Assembly: GCA_016871755.1 (NCBI GenBank)
Contig: VHCJ01000024.1
Location: 1 to 45,798, forward strand
Source: Verrucomicrobiota bacterium
GTDB taxonomy: Bacteria > Verrucomicrobiota > Verrucomicrobiia > Opitutales > Opitutaceae
DNA: 45,798 nucleotides
Direction: 5' to 3'
Shown in pieces: positions 38,547-45,798 of the stretch. The notes under the pieces were generated by a model that saw nothing but the letters and a program-made list of their open reading frames with translations, was not told the origin of the DNA and searched no databases. Every line of letters starts with the position of its first letter. Positions within the stretch are counted from its first letter, which is position 1. A program made the translations under genes and the position numbers.

Positions 38547-39607
38547 CGCGGGGGGATTTCCGAAGCGGAATCCCCCCACCGGGGAGGGGGAACCGAAGCG
38601 GCCGCATGGTCAAGGTCGGCAAGTCGGCGGCGCCGCTCCGCCTCCGGAATCAGCGCCACCTCCCAGCCGGCGCGGAGGCAGCGGACAAGGTCCGCGGGCG
38701 CGACGCGCGCCTCGCGAAACAGGCCTTCGTACTCATCCGTGAGGGCGTTGCCGAAGACGAGCGGATCGTCGGTGCTGACCGTGCAGCGGACGCCGGCCCG
38801 CAGCAGCGCCGGAAGCGGGTGCTCCCGCCAACTCGGCACGACGCGGAGGCGGAGGTTGCTGATCGGGCAGACGTCGAAGGTCACCCCGCGATCGCGGGCC
38901 AGCGCCACCACGGCCGGGTCCTCGATCGCCCGCACGCCGTGCTCCACCCGCGTGACGCCGAGTTCCTCGATCGCCTCGCGCACACGGGCGGCCCCGTCAC
39001 ATTCGCCGGCGTGCGCCTTCGTCACCTTTCCCGCCTCCCGCAGCCTCCGCCACACCGGCGCCGTCCACGGCTGAGTCGGAACCGACTCGTCTCCGTGCAG
39101 GTCAACCCCCGCGAGACTCTCCCAGTTCTCCAGGTCGTCAATGACCGGCCGAAGGGGACCGGCGTAGTCGGTCCGCAGCATCCCGGCAAAGACCCGCACC
39201 TCCATGCCGGCCGGCGCGGCGGTGCGGATGGCCTCGATGATCTCCTTTCCTGGCACGCCCAACGCCCGACACATCCCGAGGTGAAAGCTGGTCTCCACAT
39301 AGCGGACGGATTCAGCGAAGCGCGCCGCGAAGATCGCCCGCGCCGCCTCGTGGTACCGTTCCACGCTCGTCACCCACGCAAGGGCATGCCGCAGCAGCAC
39401 CCGATCAAAGTCAGCGAACGAAGCGAACCGGTGATCCGGACGCTGAAAATCCGGATCCGGCGGAAATTCGTCCGGGCGCCATGCATGGAGCAACCCGTAC
39501 GGGACCGCACCTTCGATGTGCAGGTGCGTCTCGGTCTTCGGGAACCGCTGCAGCCAGGCCCGGAACGCCGGGTCCGCGGGGGTCAGCGGCGGTTCCGGGG
39601 CAGCCAT
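38543..39607 (-). CDS. Adenosine deaminase family protein
   Basis: A 354-residue metal-dependent hydrolase. The zinc ligands and active-site residues are visible: '[10 protein letters not shown]' (HxH), 'KAHAGE' (His and catalytic Glu), 'RVEHGV' (His) and 'VSTDDP' (Asp), with '[10 protein letters not shown]' between. Adenosine deaminases convert adenosine to inosine; close relatives act on adenine, methylthioadenosine or other nucleosides, and the substrate cannot be fixed by eye. It is 28 nt downstream of the M29 peptidase gene, and its stop overlaps the next start by 4 nt. The ATG at 39607 was chosen because the conserved region begins soon after it. Confidence 0.88.
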   Translation of the reverse strand: MAAPEPPLTPADPAFRAWLQRFPKTETHLHIEGAVPYGLLHAWRPDEFPPDPDFQRPDHRFASFADFDRVLLRHALAWVTSVERYHEAARAIFAARFAESVRYVETSFHLGMCRALGVPGKEIIEAIRTAAPAGMEVRVFAGMLRTDYAGPLRPVIDDLENWESLAGVDLHGDESVPTQPWTAPVWRRLREAGKVTKAHAGECDGAARVREAIEELGVTRVEHGVRAIEDPAVVALARDRGVTFDVCPISNLRLRVVPSWREHPLPALLRAGVRCTVSTDDPLVFGNALTDEYEGLFREARVAPADLVRCLRAGWEVALIPEAERRRRLADLDHAAASVPPPRWGDSASEIPPR

Positions 39608-39635
39608 GCCGGTGCAGACTCCGCGACGGCCGCCC

Positions 39636-40754
39636 TCAGCGGCCAAACAGGTAGTCGGGGTTGAGCTTGTGCAGCGCCTTCGGCACAAAGAGCCCGTCCT
39701 TGCGGATGAGCTTCCCGTCGAAACAGATTTCGCCGCCGCCGTAATCCGGCCGCTGGATGCAGACCATGTCCCAGTGCACCTGCGACTTGTTGCCGTTGCC
39801 CACGCCCTCGTAGGCCTGACCCGGGGTGAAGTGGAAGGAACCGGCGATCTTCTCATCGAAGAGGATGTCGCGCATCGGTTGGAGGATGTGCGGGTTGAAG
39901 CCGATCGCGAACTCGCCGATGAACCGCGCGCCCTCGTCGCTGTCGAGGATCTCGTTCAGCCGCTTGGTGTTCGACGACGTGGCCTCGACGATGCGGCCCT
40001 TCTTGAAGACGAGGCGAATGTTGTCGAAGGAGGTGCCGAGGTAGACGGTCGGCGCGTTGTACTGGATCACGCCCTCGACCGAATCCTTCACCGGGCAGGA
40101 GAAGACCTCCCCGTCGGGGATGTTGCGCTGGCCGCCGCATTCGCGCGAGCCGATGCCGCGGATCGAGAAGCGCAGGTCGGTGCCCGGGCCCTTGATCCAC
40201 ACTTGGTCGGTCTTGTCCATCAGGGCCTTCAGCGCCTTCATGCCCGGAGCCATGCGGGCGTAGTCGAGCGTGCAGACGCGGAAATAGAAGTCCTCAAAGG
40301 CCTCGGTGCTCATTCCGGCCTGCTGCGCCATTCCGGGCGTCGGCCAGCGGAGCACCACCCATTTGGTCTCGTTCACGCGGCGGTCGAGCACGGGCTTCAT
40401 TGCCTTGGCGACCACGCGGACCTTCTCGGAGCGCACGTCGGATGACTCGAAGATGTTCTCCGACCCGCGCAACGCGATGTAGGCGTCCATCGACTCCATG
40501 CGCATCAGTTCGACGTTCGCGTGCGGGGTGTACTGGGCCTCGGTGGCCTCCAGCATCAGCTCGCGGGTGATGCGGGCCCGGTGGATCTGGACGTAGGGCA
40601 GAGCGCCGCGGGCGCGCGCGGCCCGGACGAGCGCAACGACCATCGCATCGGGCACGTCGAAGGCATCGATGAGGACCCGCTCGCCCTTGGCGAGCGAGGT
40701 GGAGAAACCGGTCAGGCCCGCGGCGAGGGTTTCAAAGCGCGAATCCAAAAGCAT
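39636..40754 (-). CDS. M29 family metallo-aminopeptidase
   Basis: A 372-residue cytoplasmic aminopeptidase of the thermophilic-aminopeptidase (AmpS/M29) family, which trims N-terminal residues from peptides with a two-metal centre. The metal ligands fit the family: Glu in '[12 protein letters not shown]', Glu in '[10 protein letters not shown]', His in 'VHWDMV', and Asp in the same motif. '[13 protein letters not shown]' is another family landmark. It is the first gene of an apparent M29 / deaminase / LtaS-like operon. Confidence 0.92.
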   Translation of the reverse strand: MLLDSRFETLAAGLTGFSTSLAKGERVLIDAFDVPDAMVVALVRAARARGALPYVQIHRARITRELMLEATEAQYTPHANVELMRMESMDAYIALRGSENIFESSDVRSEKVRVVAKAMKPVLDRRVNETKWVVLRWPTPGMAQQAGMSTEAFEDFYFRVCTLDYARMAPGMKALKALMDKTDQVWIKGPGTDLRFSIRGIGSRECGGQRNIPDGEVFSCPVKDSVEGVIQYNAPTVYLGTSFDNIRLVFKKGRIVEATSSNTKRLNEILDSDEGARFIGEFAIGFNPHILQPMRDILFDEKIAGSFHFTPGQAYEGVGNGNKSQVHWDMVCIQRPDYGGGEICFDGKLIRKDGLFVPKALHKLNPDYLFGR

Positions 40755-40811
40755 GATGACGCGGAGCTAACCCCACCCTGCGCCGGGGCGGCAAGGGCAA
40801 TTGCGGGGCGC

Positions 40812-40841
40812 AAAAAGGCCGCCCCCGGAGAGGGGGCGGCC
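40812..40841 (-). terminator. Rho-independent terminator of the MFS gene
   Basis: A perfect 10-bp stem (40817-40826 and 40832-40841) with a 5-nt loop. On the minus strand it is followed by TTTTT (40816-40812). It lies 59 nt downstream of the MFS transporter stop and insulates the M29 operon. Confidence 0.85.
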
Positions 40842-40899
40842 AAGGGGAAGCCACGAACGACTCGCCGGGCCGGTGCCCGGCGGAGCGCGCGCGACGAAG

Positions 40900-42501
40900 C
40901 TAGATCTGGACCGGCTTGTAGCCGCCCTTCGCCTTGAAGTAGAGCACGAGCAGCAGGTAGATCACGGCCATGATGGCCGGGATGAACGAGTCAGCGACCA
41001 GCGTGCGGCGGTCGCCGCGCATGTCCGCCTCGTGGACCTTCTTCTGCTGTTCGGTGGCCTTGCCGGCGGTCACCGCCGCCTTGACGTCGCCGAGCTTCTT
41101 GCCGTCGAGGCCGAAGGCGTCGGAGAAGACGAGGAACTTGCTCGGCGTGGCGGCCCTGTACTCGGAGTAGAGGGCCGGGTCAGCCTTCTTGAGCTCCTCG
41201 CCCGCAAAGCGGTCCTTCGCATAGCCGAGGCCGGGCGAGCCGAGGAGACCGGCGGACATCATGCCGATGCCGCCCATGATCGAGATGGCGACGGCGCCCG
41301 TGCGCGGGAAGCGGTCGGAGGCGACCGCGAGCATCGTCGGCCAGAAGAACGTCTTGCCGATGCCGTAGATCGTGAGGGCCACGAGCGCGCCGGCGAAGGT
41401 CGAGATGCCGGCGGTGAGGTTCAGGCCGACGCAGGCGAGGATGGCGCAGAGCAGCAGGAGGCCGACGGGCGAGAGGCCCAGCTTGCGCTCGATGAAGTCG
41501 GCGCAGAACCGCAGCGCGAACATCGTCATGGACGTGAACACGAAGAGGATCTTTCCCTGTTCGGAGCTCAGGATGTTGCCGGTGATGTTCTGGATCCAGC
41601 CGTCGGTGCCGAGTTCGACGGCGCCGAGCAGGGCGTGGGTGATGAACAGGATGAAGAGGAGGCCCGAACCGAGCGCCCAGCCGCTCAGGCCGGAGAACAC
41701 GAGGAAGGCGCCGGCGCCGAGGGCGATCGCGACCCAGCTCCAGGAGGCGCTGGTGAAGAACGCGGCGCCGGTGAGACCGCCGAGCATGGGCCCGAGCGCA
41801 TCCTTGGAGAAGAGCCAGATGAAGAGGCCGATGACGGCTGCGCCGGCCATGCCGACGTCCTTGAGCATTTCGCCGAGCTTAAGCCCCTTCGCGGAGGCCT
41901 CGGACTTCGGCATGTGCTGGCCGAGGAACATCAGCCCGTAAATCACGGTGGGGATCAGGTACAGCGACAGCTGCCACTTCCACGGAACCTGCAGGCGATC
42001 GTCGAGCACCCAGCCGCAGACGCCGCCGAGGACCATGCCGGCGGGCCAGCTGGCGTGGAGGATGTTGAGATAGTGCGTGCGCTTGGCCGGGAAGAGCGTG
42101 GCGACCAGCGGGTTGGAGACAGCCTCGAGCGTGCCGTTCGCGTACGCGAAGATGAACATGCCCCAGTAGAGGCTATTGTAGGCACCCGCGCCCGAGGCGG
42201 TGAACGTCACGATCGCCGAAAGGACGTGGAGGACGAACGCCAGCACCACGAGGCGACCGTAGCCGACCTTGTCGCAGATGACGCCGCCGATGATGATGCC
42301 GAAGCAGAATCCGGAGAAACCCGCGCCGCCGATCGCGCCCAACTGTGCGCCGGTGAAGCCGAATTCCGATCCCCAGTTATCGAAGATCCCGCCGCGGATG
42401 GCAAAGCCAACGCCGGCGGCCAGAATCGCCATGAAGCCGGCCCACAGGAGCCGGTTGGCATTGGGGGCGATCGCCCCGCTTGTAGTGTCGTTTGAGCTCA
42501 T
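40900..42501 (-). CDS. Major facilitator superfamily transporter
   Basis: A 533-residue membrane protein with about 12 hydrophobic helices. The first half carries '[20 protein letters not shown]', which matches the MFS loop 2-3 motif (GxxxDxxGRR-like). '[19 protein letters not shown]' and '[20 protein letters not shown]' recall sugar/FucP-like transporters, but the substrate is unclear. A long loop before the last helix contains about 90 hydrophilic residues ('[20 protein letters not shown]'), which is unusual. It is a single-gene unit ended by a strong terminator. Confidence 0.88.
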   Translation of the reverse strand: MSSNDTTSGAIAPNANRLLWAGFMAILAAGVGFAIRGGIFDNWGSEFGFTGAQLGAIGGAGFSGFCFGIIIGGVICDKVGYGRLVVLAFVLHVLSAIVTFTASGAGAYNSLYWGMFIFAYANGTLEAVSNPLVATLFPAKRTHYLNILHASWPAGMVLGGVCGWVLDDRLQVPWKWQLSLYLIPTVIYGLMFLGQHMPKSEASAKGLKLGEMLKDVGMAGAAVIGLFIWLFSKDALGPMLGGLTGAAFFTSASWSWVAIALGAGAFLVFSGLSGWALGSGLLFILFITHALLGAVELGTDGWIQNITGNILSSEQGKILFVFTSMTMFALRFCADFIERKLGLSPVGLLLLCAILACVGLNLTAGISTFAGALVALTIYGIGKTFFWPTMLAVASDRFPRTGAVAISIMGGIGMMSAGLLGSPGLGYAKDRFAGEELKKADPALYSEYRAATPSKFLVFSDAFGLDGKKLGDVKAAVTAGKATEQQKKVHEADMRGDRRTLVADSFIPAIMAVIYLLLVLYFKAKGGYKPVQI

Positions 42502-42725
42502 TACGTGGGACTAGGTGCTGCTTTCGCTTTCGTGTGGGTAATCCCGCAGCGGAACCGACTCGACCAGCCCGCACTCCCTGGAAGGAAAATACGCGGCGGC
42601 CGAAGGCGGACTGCCTCGGGGTGAGGGTGTAACCAAGACGCGGGAGGTTGAGGGGCCGGGGCATCGTCATCAAGGCGCATTTTCACAGACGATTGATGGC
42701 TATGGTCCCCCGAACTCCGGCCAAG

Positions 42726-42754
42726 AAAAAGCCGCCAACCGGAGGGTTGGCGGC
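42726..42754 (-). terminator. Rho-independent terminator of the doxX operon
   Basis: A perfect 10-bp stem (42731-42740 and 42745-42754) with a GGAG loop. On the minus strand it is followed by TTTTT (42730-42726). It lies 31 nt after the stop of the discoidin-like gene. Confidence 0.85.
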
Positions 42755-42784
42755 AAAGGGTGAACGAACCGATGCGACCGAGGC

Positions 42785-43438
42785 TCAGGGCTGGCCGAAG
42801 ACCTCGACCTCCACGTAGTGGTTGAGTTCGTCGGTGGTGTTGCCCGCCGAGGACAGCCGGACATAGCGGCCCTTCGCCCCATTGGCGTCGATCAACCGGC
42901 CTTCATTGGTCTCAATGTAGGCAGGGTCCTTCCCCACCCCCAGCCCCGCCGAGTTGTCGATGTCGTTGTTGAAGATCGTGGTGACCCCCGACTTGAACTC
43001 CGGATCGTCCGAAACCTGCACCACGACGTCATGGTACACCCGCGCCTGAGCGTGGAAGTGCCAAACGAGCACCGCAGCCAGCTTCGCGGACGCGCCGAGG
43101 TCGATCTGGACCCACTGGACGCCCGGGCCGAACTCGACGAACGAGCCATCCGCACCGCTCTTCTCTCCGTCCGTGACGAAGCTGAGATCGCCGATCACCG
43201 GCAGCGAATCCGAGGCCGCGACCGCCTTGTCCTTGGACAGGAGCACCGTTCCCGCCGGAACGAGCAGCGCCGGGCGGGGGCCCTGACGCGGCTTCTCCAA
43301 GTTGGGCAACGAGATCGGCCGGGGCGTGCCCACGAAGAGCGGCTTCGGCAATTCGAGCGCGAGCGGAACCCGGTCCAGCGCGGTGAGCGGCAGGGCGGCG
43401 GCAACGGCGATGACCAAGAGGGCGGAACGGAGGATCAT
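42785..43438 (-). CDS. Secreted discoidin-like (F5/8 type C) carbohydrate-binding protein
   Basis: A 217-residue protein with a signal peptide (hydrophobic residues 5-20). Residues about 65-217 look like a galactose-binding beta-sandwich of the F5/8 type C class: 'FVEFGPGVQWVQIDLGASAK' is the typical 'W-V-x-V/I-D-L-G' strand, and the end reads 'GRYVRLSSAGN' and 'YVEVEVFGQ'. Such domains bind sugars or surfaces. There is no catalytic part. It is 57 nt downstream of a Tat-exported oxidoreductase gene and last in the operon before a strong terminator. Confidence 0.75.
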   Translation of the reverse strand: MILRSALLVIAVAAALPLTALDRVPLALELPKPLFVGTPRPISLPNLEKPRQGPRPALLVPAGTVLLSKDKAVAASDSLPVIGDLSFVTDGEKSGADGSFVEFGPGVQWVQIDLGASAKLAAVLVWHFHAQARVYHDVVVQVSDDPEFKSGVTTIFNNDIDNSAGLGVGKDPAYIETNEGRLIDANGAKGRYVRLSSAGNTTDELNHYVEVEVFGQP

Positions 43439-43495
43439 GGGAGCAGGAAAAGGTAGCGAATTAGGAAGGGGGGTAGCGAACGGCAGGCGCGGGAC

Positions 43496-44914
43496 TCAGG
43501 CGACGAAGTCGGAGGGCTGGAAGGTCAGGGACTTGCGGGCCGCCACGGCTTCGTTGACCCGCAGAACGGTGACAGCGGAGGCAAACGCCTGTTCCCCCGG
43601 ACAGCTGAGCGGCGTGCCGTCGCGGATCGCCCCGAAGAAGTTTTCGAGGTGCGGCTGGTGAATCGCCTTGTCGAGCGTCACCGGGATGTCCCAAGCGGAG
43701 AGAGCGGCCGTCTCGCGGACGTCCACGACGGAGGCGCGCGGCGCGGCCGTCGCAAACTTCGGCTTCACTTCCTTCTCCCACGGCTTGGACGGTGCCGCCG
43801 CGCCCTCCTCACCGTAGCCCGGCTTCTTGATCAAGCCTGACGCCACATGAACCTCCCAATCCGGGGCCTGCGCCTCGCGGTAGAGTTTGGTGTACTTCGG
43901 GTTCTCCGACATCTTCAGGGCCGCTTCGGTCCCCATGAAGTACTCATGGTACCCGCCGCCCGCGCTGGTGGTCGTCAGCACCTGGTAGAACGCGCGCACC
44001 ATCCCCTCGCTGGTCGGGAACTCATAGATGGCCATCACGTTGTCGTACCACTCGTGCGTCTTGTAGAAGTCCACGCCGCCACCCGCCATCACGGAACTCG
44101 GATTCACGCCGAGCATCCAGTTGAAGATGTCGATCTGGTGCGCGCCGAGATCCGAGATCGGGCCCCCGGCGTACTTCTTGAACCAGCGCCAGTTCCGGAA
44201 TTCGTGCATGTTCGCGTAGCCAAACGCGTTCAGCTTGGCCTCCGGGATCTTGAAGCGCTCCGGCCAGCCAAGATCGGCGCTGACGGACCGGTTCCACTGG
44301 GCGTTCAGGTTGTTGATGCGACCAAGCAGGCGCTTCTCACGCAACAGGCGGTCGCGCACATAGATGTAGCGCGGGTTGCTCCGGCGCTGATGGCCCACTT
44401 GGAGCAACTTGCCCGCCTCGCGGGCCGTCACGACCATCGAACGGGCACCCTCGATGGTGTTGGACATCAGCTTTTCGCAATAAACATGCTTCCCCGCCTT
44501 GAGGGCGGCATTCGTCTGCTCGGCGTGCAGCCAGTCCGGGGTCGCCACGATGACTGCGTCGATGTCCGGGACTGCAGACAGCATTTCCCGGTAATCCTCA
44601 AAGGCGCGGACGTCATGGCCGAACTTCTTGAGCAGGCGCTCACCGTAGGTGCGGGCGTACTCCCAGATGTCGCAGACCGCCCGGAACCGGATGTCCGGAA
44701 TCTTGAGCGCGGCATTGAGCAGCACGCGACCCTGCTCGCCGCAACCGATGAGACCGATGTTGATGGTGCGCGAACCGCCCGCGCCGGCGGGAGCCGAGGC
44801 CTGGGCAAGGTAAGGCGTCGCGATCAGCGCGGCGCCGAGCTTGACGCCGGTGGAAAGGAATTCGCGCCGGGTGGCGGCGGCGGCGGGAAAGACGGACGGA
44901 GTCGATGGATTCAT
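43496..44914 (-). CDS. Tat-exported Gfo/Idh/MocA family oxidoreductase
   Basis: A 472-residue NAD(P)-dependent oxidoreductase. A twin-arginine signal (Arg16-Arg17 in 'TRREFLSTG') suggests export with cofactor bound. The Rossmann motif is 'INIGLIGCGEQGRVLL', the family EKP position reads 'YCEKLMSNTIEGA', and 'GGPISDLGAHQIDIFNWMLG' carries the usual active-site His. Exported Gfo/Idh/MocA proteins are common in Planctomycetes-Verrucomicrobia and often act on sugars from polysaccharides; the substrate here is unknown. It lies 20 nt after the doxX-like gene. Confidence 0.9.
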   Translation of the reverse strand: MNPSTPSVFPAAAATRREFLSTGVKLGAALIATPYLAQASAPAGAGGSRTINIGLIGCGEQGRVLLNAALKIPDIRFRAVCDIWEYARTYGERLLKKFGHDVRAFEDYREMLSAVPDIDAVIVATPDWLHAEQTNAALKAGKHVYCEKLMSNTIEGARSMVVTAREAGKLLQVGHQRRSNPRYIYVRDRLLREKRLLGRINNLNAQWNRSVSADLGWPERFKIPEAKLNAFGYANMHEFRNWRWFKKYAGGPISDLGAHQIDIFNWMLGVNPSSVMAGGGVDFYKTHEWYDNVMAIYEFPTSEGMVRAFYQVLTTTSAGGGYHEYFMGTEAALKMSENPKYTKLYREAQAPDWEVHVASGLIKKPGYGEEGAAAPSKPWEKEVKPKFATAAPRASVVDVRETAALSAWDIPVTLDKAIHQPHLENFFGAIRDGTPLSCPGEQAFASAVTVLRVNEAVAARKSLTFQPSDFVA

Positions 44915-44934
44915 CGCCGGGTTTCGGGAGGGGT

Positions 44935-45387
44935 TTACGAGCGACCAGTCCAGAGGGCGAAGCGGTTGTGACGGACCAGTACGAGGGCGCCCGCAGTCAG
45001 GCCGACATAGGTCGCGATCCAGACCACGCCCTCATTCTCCTGCACCGCCATGAGACCGAAACCCAGCCCCACCCATGTGAGCCCGAGCAGGGTGAGCGCG
45101 CAGCGGGTCCGCACCCCCAGCAGCACCGCCAGACCGATCGCGATCAGCACGTAGCCGAGGAAGAACGCGAAGGTCTTCGTCGCCCACAGGGGCAGGAACG
45201 ACGCCGAGGTGATGCCGTTCGCCATGCGCGCCATGTTGCGGTAGTAGATCTCGAACGAGTAATTGCCGCCCGATTCGAATTTCTCGATGCCCGCGAGCAA
45301 GGCGCGGAGCCCAAGGAACAGGCGCAGCAGAAGCAAGGCTGCGGTGAACTCACGACCGGAGGCGGACGAGGGGGTGTCGTTGGACAT
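44935..45387 (-). CDS. DoxX-like small membrane protein
   Basis: A 150-residue protein with about four hydrophobic helices. The first helix, 'LLLLRLFLGLRALLAGIEKF', is typical of DoxX-family proteins, which are linked to quinone or thiol redox chemistry in some bacteria. The ATG at 45387 is chosen because the upstream frame is low-quality. The start follows CTTTTTTCTCCCCCACC. It is the first gene of the doxX / Gfo-Idh-MocA / discoidin-like operon. Confidence 0.7.
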   Translation of the reverse strand: MSNDTPSSASGREFTAALLLLRLFLGLRALLAGIEKFESGGNYSFEIYYRNMARMANGITSASFLPLWATKTFAFFLGYVLIAIGLAVLLGVRTRCALTLLGLTWVGLGFGLMAVQENEGVVWIATYVGLTAGALVLVRHNRFALWTGRS

Positions 45388-45685
45388 GGTGGGGGAGAAA
45401 AAAGCGAAAGCGGTAAAGAGCTCCAAAACGAACTCACCGGAGCCGTTCTGGCAACCTGACAAACGCCTCATTCGGCCCCGCGCCCCCCCGGTTAGGCAAG
45501 CGCAGAATGCGTCCGGCGGCTCATTCGTCGAGAAGGCCCGCCAACTCGGGTCCAGAAAGGCCCAGCGCGGGCCGTGTTTTGTTCGTGACCGGGCCATGCA
45601 GTCTGTGCGAGGGAGGAGGCGCAACCGCGTCCGCCGCGCGACGCCGATGTTCCCGTAGCCCAACCCGCGACTCGAACCGTCATCC
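45388..45685. other. Spacer before the doxX operon, interrupted by an IS3 end
   Basis: A 298-nt stretch with no credible gene. On the minus strand a TTGCCA box lies near 45450, about 65 nt upstream of the doxX-like start, and may be part of its promoter. The rest is GC-rich without clear structure, up to the insertion sequence boundary. Confidence 0.45.
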
Positions 45686-45723
45686 TGACCTGACCCCGAA
45701 ATTTTGAGCCGCCTTGGGTGTTA

Positions 45724-45750
45724 GTCTGGGCCACCAGAAAGGACCCAGAC
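45724..45750 (+). promoter_or_regulatory. Hairpin directly before the transposase start
   Basis: A perfect 7-bp inverted repeat (45724-45730 GTCTGGG, 45744-45750 CCCAGAC) ends one base before the transposase ATG and encloses the AAAGGA ribosome-binding bases. Similar structures in other IS elements block translation of read-through transcripts. Confidence 0.45.
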
Positions 45751-45751
45751 C

Positions 45752-45798
45752 ATGAAAGGCAAACGACATACGACTGAGGACAAGATCCGCATTTTGCG
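45752..45798 (+). CDS. IS3-family transposase OrfA, 5' end only
   Basis: The ATG is followed by 'KGKRHTTEDKIRIL', which matches the start of OrfA helix-turn-helix proteins of IS3-family elements. OrfA is usually joined to OrfB by programmed frameshifting to make the DDE transposase. Only 15 codons and part of a sixteenth are present. Unlike most genes here it has a purine-rich Shine-Dalgarno-like site (AAAGGA) upstream. Confidence 0.75.
   Translation, partial: MKGKRHTTEDKIRIL

Larger units (their letters stand above)
45686..45798 (+). mobile_element. Left end of an IS3-family insertion sequence (truncated by the window)
   Basis: Sequence from 45686 (TGACCTGACCCCGAA...) looks like an IS3-type terminal inverted repeat, followed by a short leader and the start of an OrfA transposase. 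The right end and the target duplication lie outside the window, so the exact left boundary is inferred. Confidence 0.7.

Noticed and set aside
38580-39856. Longer start (39856) for the deaminase-like gene
   Set aside because: The extra 83 residues are Ser/Thr/Arg-rich and lie antisense to nothing conserved, overlapping the M29 gene end in the same direction; the ATG at 39607 fits the family.
40801-42495. 564-codon plus-strand Glu/Asp/His-rich frame
   Set aside because: Antisense to the MFS transporter; it arises from codon bias of hydrophobic codons read backwards.

Overview
This is a GC-rich, gene-dense stretch of a Gram-negative bacterial chromosome. Lipid A and heptose genes, a lipocalin lipoprotein, Tat-secreted proteins, an enlarged Rho and the mix of housekeeping genes suggest Verrucomicrobiota, probably an Opitutales-type organism. 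This is an inference from gene content, since no rRNA or other phylogenetic marker was aligned. No rRNA, tRNA, CRISPR array or prophage was found. The only mobile DNA is the left end of an IS3-family element at the right edge.

Layout. 1-3.5 kb: an Hcp-like fragment, then a Tat-exported alpha-helical protein divergent from an anaerobic sulfatase-maturating radical SAM enzyme. 3.6-11.3 kb: a Blc-type lipocalin, a secreted PHP phosphoesterase, a RidA / sugar-binding protein / permease operon with no ATPase, a divergent amidase, and a GTP cyclohydrolase II with two cyclohydrolase-like halves. 11.3-21.4 kb, the proteostasis and translation core: tig-clpP-clpX, tsaB, a eukaryote-type UDP-glucose dehydrogenase, and serS-tilS-ftsH. 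21.5-24.5 kb, envelope glycolipid: a heptosyltransferase divergent from a natural fusion of a lipid A acyltransferase with a second heptosyltransferase. 24.5-27.7 kb: two oligopeptide-transporter ATPases and a sialidase-like BNR protein. 28.0-34.8 kb: a minus-strand series coaE-rho-pilB/gspE-pilT-short gspE. The Rho carries about 250 residues of low-complexity sequence before its RNA-binding domain. 34.9-40.8 kb: comM, then a coupled M29 aminopeptidase / adenosine-deaminase-like / LtaS-like operon. 40.9-45.8 kb: an MFS transporter, a doxX / Gfo-Idh-MocA oxidoreductase / discoidin-like operon, and the IS3 end.

Two patterns cross the whole window. Start codons are mostly not preceded by a purine-rich Shine-Dalgarno sequence; many follow a C/T-rich tract instead. 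Several operons have a TTGAC or TTGCC hexamer upstream with only weak -10 similarity. Gene assignments rest on motifs read by eye; no database search was run.
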